Of a stretch of 64,000 nucleotides of DNA, positions 26,104 through 33,951 are shown piece after piece. The position numbers were made by a program, and so were the translations under genes. The stretch spans positions 1 to 64,000 of the forward strand of contig BQJU01000034.1 in NCBI GenBank assembly GCA_021604865.1, written 5' to 3'. The DNA is from Saprospiraceae bacterium (GTDB taxonomy: Bacteria; Bacteroidota; Bacteroidia; Chitinophagales; Saprospiraceae). Under the pieces are notes generated by a model. That model did not search any database. It saw only the letters and a list, made by a program, of their open reading frames with translations, and was not told the origin of the DNA. Position 1 is the first letter of the stretch. Every line of letters begins with the position of its first letter.

Positions 26104-29100
26104 CTAAGAGCCAAAAAGTACCTTGACCATATTATATTTAAGCTCAATATCATCCTTTCGGCCCAAGGCATCTTCAATACCGGAAATCAAAGATTCTACC
26201 GGACGGAAAATGGTAAAATGAGTAAATGGTTGATACTTTCGGTTTTCATTCATTTTACTCCACCACTTGGTCCGTCCGCGACCAGAGGTAATGACTAAAA
26301 TGAAATTTTTCCTCAGTCTTCCGTTTCTGGTTATTGCCGGTATTATTTCTTTAGCAATAAACAAGCCAATATTTTCCTCAGAGTAATCCTGGTGGTCACT
26401 ATATTTTGTTAATAATATCTTTTCGATGTAAGAAAGGTGCAAAATCAGAAAATGACAATCGCCAATAAGGTCCGCCTTTTGTGTTTCCCATTCTCCTTCC
26501 CAATTGCGTTCATCATTCAGGCGAGGAGCTTGTTCACCAAAGATGCTTAGCTTAAGGGCTGATTTGAAAATAGCCTCCCGATCGTGATTGCGGATGCGGT
26601 GGCGAATGCGGTTGTCAAAGATACAAATCCGGGTGGTGAGCACTTCAAACAATTCAATCAACCGGGCAGATGTCTGGCTGGAAACCGGTCCGTTGCCCTG
26701 AATATCCCGCATGAAATAAGTCTTATAAATGCCGTGAGTCCGATAACGCAACACCTCGGGGTCCAGAGAAAAGCCACCATGAGCTACATTCAGGGTATCT
26801 TTACCTTCAAATTCCTGTTCCCTGACGGGCAATTCTGCTGTATTGTAATAGCGGAAAACGTCTTCTCCATCCTTTCGAAATACAAATTGACCGACCGGCA
26901 ATCCATCCACCAAAAACTTTATACTATAAGAAGATTCGCTGATCCATTCCTTGAGCCATGACTTATAGGCTTCCAATAATACCTGGTCTGATTCGGGTGT
27001 TTCCCCGGCATGTTGGTCTTCTTGATCAACAATTCTAATAACCCCATTGGCGCGTACCTTACGCCACAGGGCCATGCGTTTTTCCGTATCGTCAGGAGAA
27101 AGGCTTACAAATTTAAATCGCGCCAGATTTTCCCATACAAATTCTACATCTTCAATATCCCCAACCAATTTGGTATTGGCGGCTTTCCATATAAAAAAAT
27201 ACTTTTTGAAAAAACCCCTTTGGTGATTGTACATCACGTTAAATTCGTAGCTGGACTCTTTCTGATTTTTAAACACTTCCACATCATCATGAGGAGCTTC
27301 TGCCGGGCTGGTTGCTGGAATTATCCAGGGGTAATACGTTTTATCGCGGGATGTATCCTGTCCTTGCTCACGAGCAGGGTTTTCATCACCATTTTGAACC
27401 TGATCAAATTTATTGTTAAACAACATGCCTGCGCAAATCTTATCCTGGAAGCTACCTCCCAGACGCGGTGCAAAGGTTTCTTCATCCATAATGTCACCAA
27501 TCAACGCATTGTATTTTCGCTTGACCAAAGGGACGTTCCCCTGAATCTGTAGATCGGTAGGGGTACCAATCCAGACCCCTACTTTATACAATTCCCGCAA
27601 GTCTTTCTCCTTATTGGTCACATTGGTCTCCTGAATGGATAAATTGAGTTTCAGGCCATTTTGTTGAATTTCGAGTAGATCAGATCCTTTGTAGTGTTTT
27701 ACATTTCGGATTTCGTTTTCTAGCATGGTAAAAAATGCATGCCTGCCCACTACTTCTCCGGGAAAGAAAACCAAACAAGAACGCAACACTTCTTTCATTT
27801 CACTGTAATCAACACCCGGCTTCACAAAATCACTCATGCCGTCCAATTCCTTGTGTTCGGCAAAAGAAAGGCGCTTACCATCATCAGTTTGCAGATAAGG
27901 GATGTTTTGCTCATCCCATTGTGCTCGTGGGCGCCGGTTTTTGATGTCTATTTCAACAAATACGCCCTCTTTCAATGCCCTTTTGGGCTTGCGGCATGAA
28001 GAGTTGTTTTTCTCTTCTACCGTTTCGGCTGCATAATGAGTGATGTGAATGGAAATCTTATGAATGTCTTCGGATTTGGCAATGGTGCCCAAATAAAGGG
28101 GGTTATTGATAAAATCTTCCCAAAGGATGTGGAACAGGCTTCTGGCCTCACCACCAAAGTGATTATCGCGGGCTATGCCACTCCAGAATGCTCCTTTTTG
28201 CATCAAAAATTTGATCAACGGTTGAATTTCGCGATCCAATGAACCCGGATAACGAACTACATCATACTCTTCTTCGTGATCTTTGACAAACTGCCCCTCC
28301 ATCCAAGGCTGAATCAGTTCCAATATACGGTCTTGATCAAAACCTTCGGGCACAAATTCATCAATGAGTTCTTTCACTTCTTCCACTTCCTGGAAATGAT
28401 TTTCCGACTCCTGGCGTATGTTTTCTGCTCGGCGTTTAAACCACCAGTTTAGCGCCACCAGGCTATGGGCACTAATATTGTGTGCATAGCTGTCGATCAT
28501 GATGGAAATGATGGCTGCTTTCAGGTATGGAGAATAAACTTTACTGTGAATAACCCGATCATTTAGCCGAATACGTGATTTGAAAAAGGGAAGGTGTTTT
28601 TTATAATATTCATCATATTTCAATTCTTTAAGAATCGGATTCCGGTTGATCTGTTCATAAAACACCGGACTTAAAGGCAATTGTACCGCTTCCGATTTTT
28701 CCATATTCCGGCCCACTAAATCCCATTCCAAAATTAAGGATTCATACACAACACTTACCGACCGAATGATATTGCCGATGCTACGCATGGTCAGGTTTCT
28801 GGAATCTTGAGCTTTGTAAACCAAGTGCACAATACCATCAAATTCTCCAAACTGAATCAACGGCAGAGACAGATAGTTGTCTTCCATTACATTGAAATAG
28901 CTTTTCAGAATGTGGTACTCCGCTTCCTGACGTGGGGTGGCTTGTTTAACAGAAGATTCAGGGTACAAAATGGCCTCAAAATAATCTTCGAGTCGGCCCA
29001 TACCTACCTTGGGGATATCTTTAAGGTTGTAACTTCCCATTTTAAAGGCTCGATACAGTTGAGAACTAACCACGGCAGTACTACTCGAAAGGTGGGAAAC

Positions 29101-29403
29101 GTCAAGAAAATTCCAAAAGTCATTCAGCGTTGGTTTCCATTGCCGCTTTGGGCCTTCCAATAACTCACGCTGCCGCGGAATGCCAGCATAAATCAAGGGG
29201 ACATTTTCATACCTGGTTAATGAACGAGCTTCATCACGAGGAATGGTGTTGACAAACAGGGTAAACTTTTCTTCAAGTATAAACCCTTCTACAACCATGT
29301 GCATTCGATCCTGTAACAGATTGAAGAACTCATCAGCCCTTGGAAAAGGAATAACTTCACGAGTCAGGAAATTGTCCTGATGAAGCGTGTGCGTATAGGG
29401 CAT
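26104..29403 (-). CDS. Large histidine-kinase-like protein with atypical H-box and N-box
   Basis: A 1099-aa soluble protein with no membrane segment. Residues 294-318 (around DSYAHNISAHSLVAL) resemble the H-box of bacterial kinases bearing SHNIGSHV, with His308 as the possible phosphorylated residue. Residues 402-443 (GAFWSGIARDNHFGGEARSL and NNPLYLGTIAKSED) are strongly patterned. Residues 550-572 (EVVGRHAFFTMLENEIRNVK) resemble an N-box, and 647-663 (RLGGSFQDKICAGMLF) a degenerate glycine-rich ATP lid. The last 170 residues (DCHFLILHLSYIEKILL, NFILVITSGRGRTKWW) look like a separate alpha/beta domain. It heads the operon with two unknown proteins and a sigma-54 activator, and so probably feeds that activator. 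The kinase assignment rests on pattern memory, not on a search. Confidence 0.65.
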   Translation of the reverse strand: MPYTHTLHQDNFLTREVIPFPRADEFFNLLQDRMHMVVEGFILEEKFTLFVNTIPRDEARSLTRYENVPLIYAGIPRQRELLEGPKRQWKPTLNDFWNFLDVSHLSSSTAVVSSQLYRAFKMGSYNLKDIPKVGMGRLEDYFEAILYPESSVKQATPRQEAEYHILKSYFNVMEDNYLSLPLIQFGEFDGIVHLVYKAQDSRNLTMRSIGNIIRSVSVVYESLILEWDLVGRNMEKSEAVQLPLSPVFYEQINRNPILKELKYDEYYKKHLPFFKSRIRLNDRVIHSKVYSPYLKAAIISIMIDSYAHNISAHSLVALNWWFKRRAENIRQESENHFQEVEEVKELIDEFVPEGFDQDRILELIQPWMEGQFVKDHEEEYDVVRYPGSLDREIQPLIKFLMQKGAFWSGIARDNHFGGEARSLFHILWEDFINNPLYLGTIAKSEDIHKISIHITHYAAETVEEKNNSSCRKPKRALKEGVFVEIDIKNRRPRAQWDEQNIPYLQTDDGKRLSFAEHKELDGMSDFVKPGVDYSEMKEVLRSCLVFFPGEVVGRHAFFTMLENEIRNVKHYKGSDLLEIQQNGLKLNLSIQETNVTNKEKDLRELYKVGVWIGTPTDLQIQGNVPLVKRKYNALIGDIMDEETFAPRLGGSFQDKICAGMLFNNKFDQVQNGDENPAREQGQDTSRDKTYYPWIIPATSPAEAPHDDVEVFKNQKESSYEFNVMYNHQRGFFKKYFFIWKAANTKLVGDIEDVEFVWENLARFKFVSLSPDDTEKRMALWRKVRANGVIRIVDQEDQHAGETPESDQVLLEAYKSWLKEWISESSYSIKFLVDGLPVGQFVFRKDGEDVFRYYNTAELPVREQEFEGKDTLNVAHGGFSLDPEVLRYRTHGIYKTYFMRDIQGNGPVSSQTSARLIELFEVLTTRICIFDNRIRHRIRNHDREAIFKSALKLSIFGEQAPRLNDERNWEGEWETQKADLIGDCHFLILHLSYIEKILLTKYSDHQDYSEENIGLFIAKEIIPAITRNGRLRKNFILVITSGRGRTKWWSKMNENRKYQPFTHFTIFRPVESLISGIEDALGRKDDIELKYNMVKVLFGS

Positions 29404-30006
29404 AGCTATCGCAATTTTTGAGCATGTCGAGGTAAAATCCAGTTTGCCTACATACTCAGAGTGTATTAATTATAGGGCATGCAGGAAAGCCGTTCCATTC
29501 TTTTATTCTCCATAAATAGTAACGCGCCATCTCCAAACATACTCTTAGTCATCCCGGGGAGGCGTTGCAATAAAACACTGCCACCCGATTAAATCTACAA
29601 AGCAATTATTGTATATCTAAGTAAAATTATAGATATTTTTTATTCCAATATAAGAGTACCACTCCTGTAAAATTTACAGGACGGTTTAAGGTCATGTTTG
29701 GAGGTCAGTCTTTTGGCTGCAATTGATCCCTTTTTCGATGATACTTTCCCGACCTAGCGGTTTCCCTTCGGCGGGACAGGCTGTTGCTTTTCTTGTCCGT
29801 CTCAGCTCAGCCGAGATGAACTTCAAAAAAGCCTTGTTTCATCAAAAAATGGACAGCTTTTGCTACAAAATCCGTCCTCCAAACAAGCTCTAGGATGGGC
29901 AGAAATAAATTGGCTTGATTGGGAATTACCTTAGGGGTCAACAAAATGGCCCTTTGACAAATCCCGTGATTAACGTCAAAGAGTAGGTAAAACTACAAAA
30001 AATACC
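29404..30006. other. Gene-free region upstream of the kinase-like operon
   Basis: About 600 nt with no supportable gene. It should contain the promoter of the 29403 operon, but no TAnnTTTG match was found. It includes an element bounded by inverted ends, GTTTGGAGG near 29695 and CCTCCAAAC near 29877, about 200 nt apart. The right end (29858-29893) recurs in another intergenic region at 31586-31623. It could be a short non-autonomous mobile or palindromic element. Confidence 0.5.
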
Positions 30007-31314
30007 TCAGGAAGTAACAATCAGGTTATAAATAGGCAGGGAATTGACTGCTTCTTTCTCCGTTTTTTTATCGTCCTGTCCGATCCGGCGGATATTGAGT
30101 TTACACCGACGATAAGCCGGGCTCTTTCTAAAAAGCTTGTACTGGTTTGATTTAATGAAGGGAATTAGGAATCTATTCCATTCGGCAATATTGCAACTGT
30201 CAGCCAGCATCAATGCGGGTTGGTGCTGGGCAGCTAAATGATAATTCGCCATTTGGGACAATAGTTTCCCAAATTGGATCGATTGAAAAATGGCAAATGA
30301 AGATTGCAAAGTTTGCACAAAAGTTGCTTCCTGATCCGGGCTCAAGGAGGTTGCTCCACTGGCTAGCCATTGCCCGATGGGTCCATTTGGCTGCTCTGAA
30401 AGATGCAGGATGAGTGGCAGCGTAATATTGCGATTGCGAATATCGCTGAAGGCATCCTCGGGAAATTTATTTAATGTAGACAATCCCAGACTGGAAGGCA
30501 CAACATCTGCATTGTCATTAATCAACTGGCGCATCAGGCCATAACATACTGCAAATCGTTTCAACCGTTGTGAGGTTGAGGGCGGGGTGCCCAATAAATC
30601 CGTGATCAATTCAACAGCCAGAATAAATAATGCACCGCAGGTGAGGTAAATTCTTTGTAAGTAAAGGTCTGCAAATTCCCATTTTTCTCTGGGCAACTCT
30701 TTTTGTAGTGCAGCTCTGAAAGGTGTCAATTCTTCCAAGGCAATAAATTGCTCTACTTCTGGTGCAAGGACCGTATCGGGAATATTTTCCGGATGGGTAA
30801 ACATTTCATAAGTATTCCACTGTTTTTCCATTTGCTGGCCAATATCCACATAACGAAAAGCCTGACGAAGACATGCCGTGACCTTTTTTTCTACAGAGGG
30901 GTCTATATAGGCCGCCACATACTCATAAAGATAATCCTTTAGTAGATTGGCCCTGAGTAGGTTATCAGCAATTTTAGCGGAAGATCGGACGCCATGTTTT
31001 TGGTCGAGAATCTGATTGTGCAGGTATTGAACTGAAATGATCCCTTCAAATAACAAAGGCAATTGTTGGGTAAAAAGGGTTTCCTTGAGTCGGGATTTAG
31101 GGAAAGCCAGCCCTCGTTTGTGTACGGCTTTAATTTCTTCATAAATTTTATGCACAAAAAAGGCCCGTATTGGAGTACCTTCAATTCGTTTGACAAGGGG
31201 CTGAAAAACGCGATTACCATTTTCTCCTCCCTGACTCAAACACATCAGTTTCTCCAATTCCTGCTTTATCAATTCCGCCGTATGGCGCATGTCGTTATGC
31301 CTGTTTGGAAACAT
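30007..31314 (-). CDS. Class 1 isoprenoid-synthase-like protein (divergent polyprenyl synthetase)
   Basis: A 435-aa, mostly helical protein. The second half shows the second aspartate-rich region of trans-prenyltransferases in divergent form: RQLINDNADVVPSS (compare DDxxD) followed by DIRNRNITLPLILHL, which matches the usual D-x-R-x-G-x-x-T-L-P-L pattern. The expected first DDxxD is not evident; at that position I read QILDQKHGVRSSAK. It may be an inactive or altered prenyl synthase, or a related class 1 terpene-fold enzyme. The ATG at 31314 is used; another at 31290 is possible. Its neighbours give no pathway context: upstream is a gene-free region and downstream lies the kinase-like operon. 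Confidence 0.55.
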   Translation of the reverse strand: MFPNRHNDMRHTAELIKQELEKLMCLSQGGENGNRVFQPLVKRIEGTPIRAFFVHKIYEEIKAVHKRGLAFPKSRLKETLFTQQLPLLFEGIISVQYLHNQILDQKHGVRSSAKIADNLLRANLLKDYLYEYVAAYIDPSVEKKVTACLRQAFRYVDIGQQMEKQWNTYEMFTHPENIPDTVLAPEVEQFIALEELTPFRAALQKELPREKWEFADLYLQRIYLTCGALFILAVELITDLLGTPPSTSQRLKRFAVCYGLMRQLINDNADVVPSSLGLSTLNKFPEDAFSDIRNRNITLPLILHLSEQPNGPIGQWLASGATSLSPDQEATFVQTLQSSFAIFQSIQFGKLLSQMANYHLAAQHQPALMLADSCNIAEWNRFLIPFIKSNQYKLFRKSPAYRRCKLNIRRIGQDDKKTEKEAVNSLPIYNLIVTS

Positions 31315-31894
31315 CCAATTTCTCTTTTTGCCTATTGTCTAATCTTTCGGGTATAAGGCGTTTATGCCTTCCTCAATCATTAACAAATTGTAGTCGTTGT
31401 AATTTAAATATCCGGTTATCAAAAGTAAAACATCTTGTATCTGAATCAACATTGAGCGCATGTTTTGAGGCCAACCATACACTTGCGCTGAAGCTTTCTC
31501 CGGGCGTCTGCGCCATGCTCCTTCGCTGAGTCCTTCGCCGTAGCTTCGCGAAGGCAGCGTAGGAGCATTGGCTGTAAAGGATCACTTTTCGTTACAAAAG
31601 CCGCCCTCCAAACAAGCTCTTAGAAATTGTCTAATCCTATTCAATTGATTACAAATAATGGGTTTGTTGTTAATAGTACTTTGATAACTGAGGGACAGCA
31701 GAAGTGCTTTGCAAATTGAAAACGCTTTGTTTTGCAGCCATATATAACTTCCCAATACTGTAGAATTTTAAAAACAAATGGGGGCAGGCCAAGAAAGTAA
31801 GGAGGAAACCCGGGGAATTATTCACATGGGAAACACCAATGTCTGGCCTGCCCGGCGGCAATTATAATATGGCGAATAAAAGAAGTAACGTTTA
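31315..31894. other. Gene-free region with a long imperfect hairpin
   Basis: About 580 nt without a supportable gene. It contains a long imperfect inverted repeat at 31515-31568. ATGCTCC and GGAGCAT form the outer stem, CGCTG/CAGCG and CCTTCG/CGAAGG form inner stems, with one mismatch and a 3-nt bulge. This looks like a REP-type palindromic unit. Next to it (31586-31623) is the copy of the dispersed repeat that also occurs at 29858-29893. Confidence 0.5.
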
Positions 31895-32200
31895 TCAAAC
31901 CGAGGAAAAGTAATACAAAAGGGAAATCAATAAAATAAAAAACACAACGGTCATTTTCAATCTGCTTCTCTCCTTTTGCAAATCATTTAATTCCTCAAAA
32001 TTCTTTTTTTCCTGTTCCCGAAAGAAAGCATCATTTGCATTGAAATAATCTTCTTCCGGATAATATCCAGGCCAGTGATGATAATCACCTGGCTTTATTG
32101 AATCTGTACCTGATAGTGAACGTTTCATTAAATGTTCGTTCACAATAACCAAAATAGTGGCAAGCACTATTGTCCCTAAGATTAAGTAGGTAGTTCCCAT
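31895..32200 (-). CDS. Small two-helix membrane protein of unknown function
   Basis: A 101-aa protein with a hydrophobic segment at each end: TTYLILGTIVLATILVIV at residues 3-20 and MTVVFFILLISLLYYF near 83-98. Between them lies a charged loop with DYHHWPGYYPEEDYF and a likely coiled stretch, REQEKKNFEELNDLQKERS. No family recognised. The ATG at 32200 is clear. It stands alone on the minus strand between two gene-free regions, so it probably has its own promoter. I see no clear partner. Confidence 0.6.
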   Translation of the reverse strand: MGTTYLILGTIVLATILVIVNEHLMKRSLSGTDSIKPGDYHHWPGYYPEEDYFNANDAFFREQEKKNFEELNDLQKERSRLKMTVVFFILLISLLYYFSSV

Positions 32201-32500
32201 AGTATGTATTTTTCTCTCTGTAAAAAAATTACATCAATCCCAACCACTACATTTTTAGAGCTTGACAGGAAGGCAATTTCAAAGTTGACTTCCAAACAAG
32301 TTTGTTGTTTTCTCATTTTAGCTGACACATCGTGTCAACTGGAACTAATTACCTTTACTTAGAGAGAATTTTGTACCAACTTTTACCGGGAATAGATAAA
32401 ATCAAAAATTGAATTGTAAAAACTTAATAATGGAGCACCTAGACATGATAAATAATACTAATATATAAAACAACAAATCCCGGAATGCGGATTTTTTCCG
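32201..32500. other. AT-rich gene-free region after the lipid A cluster
   Basis: About 300 nt, strongly AT-rich, with no open frame worth reporting. It includes a partial match to the dispersed intergenic repeat (CTTCCAAACAAG near 32290). It should hold the promoter of the 101-aa membrane protein gene. Confidence 0.5.
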
Positions 32501-33148
32501 TTAAAAACCGAATTTTTTCCGGTTTTTTTGCTTTTTGTAATCCAGGATATTGAGTTTTTCTTCGCAGAAGGACAGATCCTCTTCTACATTTGAGGCGACG
32601 ATGGTAAGGCGGTTTCCCGCAAAGGTTTTAACCAATTCCAGATACCACTGCATGCCCTGGCGATCGAGATTGGTGGTTGGTTCATCCAGTAACAAATAGG
32701 AGGATTGGGCACAAAGTGCCAGTACTAGTTTCAGTCGTTGTTTCATGCCCGAGGAGAAATGGGCGATGGTTTTATCTTTAGCTTTCTTAAAGTCCAGGAT
32801 ATGTAGGATATCATCTGGTTGCAGGCCCTGAAGAAAGGGTTTAAATTTCTGATGAAAAACCAGGGCCTCAGACAATTTCATTTCTTCAATAAGGTCAATA
32901 TAGGGAGCAGCAAAAGCGAGTTGAGTATAGATTTCGGAGGCTTGCCATTCGCGGCTGTCGCTTTTAAATGTGATCTTGCCTTTAGAGGGGCTAATATAGC
33001 CGGAAAGCAATTTGAGTAAGGTTGACTTTCCACTACCGTTAGGACCGGTAATTGCATAAGTTTTACCTGCTTCAAAAGTGTAATTAATCTCGCTGAAAAT
33101 CCATTCCAGGCGATAGCGTTTGGCTACCTGTCCTAGTTCAATCTTCAT
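32501..33148 (-). CDS. ABC transporter ATP-binding protein
   Basis: A short ABC ATPase of 215 aa (or 217 aa from an ATG two codons upstream at 33154). Walker A is GPNGSGKST near residue 38, the signature is FSSGMKQRLKLVLALC near 133, Walker B is YLLLDEPTTNLD, and the sequence IVASNVEED stands where the H-loop should be, so the switch histidine appears replaced by Asn. There is no membrane partner next to it. Its start overlaps the 3' end of lpxA by about 10-17 nt, so it is translated with the lipid A genes. This is a recurring arrangement in Bacteroidota as I recall, but the transported substrate is unknown. Confidence 0.88.
   Translation of the reverse strand: MKIELGQVAKRYRLEWIFSEINYTFEAGKTYAITGPNGSGKSTLLKLLSGYISPSKGKITFKSDSREWQASEIYTQLAFAAPYIDLIEEMKLSEALVFHQKFKPFLQGLQPDDILHILDFKKAKDKTIAHFSSGMKQRLKLVLALCAQSSYLLLDEPTTNLDRQGMQWYLELVKTFAGNRLTIVASNVEEDLSFCEEKLNILDYKKQKNRKKFGF
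32503..32527 (-). terminator. Terminator of the lpxD-lpxC/fabZ-lpxA-ABC cluster
   Basis: AAAAACCG and CGGTTTTT (arms 32503-32510 and 32520-32527) form an 8-bp stem with a 9-nt loop. On the minus strand the right arm ends in five T residues. It overlaps the last codons and stop of the ABC ATPase gene and is followed by a second small CGGA/TCCG hairpin. Confidence 0.5.
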
Positions 33149-33950
33149 AGACATTGCTTCCGTTAACTTGTTGGAATCCTTTTACAATACCGGAATTTGC
33201 GTCTCTGATAAAAGAGAGGATATTTTCCTTTTCCAAAGAATACTCAAATGATTCATCAATAATCTGCAGTGCATTACTGATATTATATCCCTTGACAAAA
33301 AGGATGCGGTAAATTTCGTGAATATTGTTGATTTGCTCCACTGTAAACATGCGCCGCTTAAGGCCGATACTATTCACACCGGCATAAGCCAGGGGTTCGC
33401 GGGCGGCTTTGATATAGGGAGGCACATTTTTTCGAACCAAAGACCCACCGGCCACAAAACTGTGGATACCGATTTTGGTAAATTGCTGTACAGCAACCAA
33501 TCCTTCCAGGATGGCCCAATCGGCAATTTCAACGTGTCCGGCCAGGTTAACATTATTGGCCAGGATAACGTGATCACCTAATACACAATCATGAGCCACA
33601 TGTACATAAGCCATCAATAAACAATGGCTGCCCACGATCGTACTTTGCGCATAAGCTGTACCACGATTCACGGTAACATATTCTCTGATAATGGTAAAAT
33701 CACCGATTTCTGCAGTTGATTCTTCTCCGGCAAATTTTAAATCTTGCGGAATACCGGCAATAACAGCGCCGGGAAAAATCTTACAGCCTTCGCCAATTCG
33801 TGCACCATTGAATATCGTTACATTGGGGCCAATCCAGGTGTTATCTCCAATCACTACATCTTTTTCGATGTAACAAAAAGGGCTGATTGTTACATTCTCT
33901 CCGATCCTGGCCTGGGGATCCACTACACTATTTGCATTTGAATAGGTCAT
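33138..33950 (-). CDS. lpxA: UDP-N-acetylglucosamine acyltransferase
   Basis: LpxA adds the first 3-hydroxyacyl chain to UDP-GlcNAc in lipid A synthesis. The 270-aa protein starts with left-handed beta-helix hexapeptide repeats (IGENVTISPF, IGDNTWIGPNVTIF). It shows the conserved IPQDLKFAGE and TVNRGT, the catalytic histidine region MAYVHVAHDCVLGDHVILAN, and the C-terminal GVNSIGLKRRMF. The ATG at 33950 is one base after the lpxC-fabZ stop (TAAGATG), so translation is coupled. The cluster order lpxD, lpxC/fabZ, lpxA is typical of Bacteroidota. Confidence 0.96.
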   Translation of the reverse strand: MTYSNANSVVDPQARIGENVTISPFCYIEKDVVIGDNTWIGPNVTIFNGARIGEGCKIFPGAVIAGIPQDLKFAGEESTAEIGDFTIIREYVTVNRGTAYAQSTIVGSHCLLMAYVHVAHDCVLGDHVILANNVNLAGHVEIADWAILEGLVAVQQFTKIGIHSFVAGGSLVRKNVPPYIKAAREPLAYAGVNSIGLKRRMFTVEQINNIHEIYRILFVKGYNISNALQIIDESFEYSLEKENILSFIRDANSGIVKGFQQVNGSNVYED

Positions 33951-33951
33951 C

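Noticed and set aside
29404-29520. Sigma-54 promoter before the kinase-like operon
   Set aside because: The nearest GG/GC pair has a 12-nt gap instead of the required 10, so it does not fit the -24/-12 pattern.
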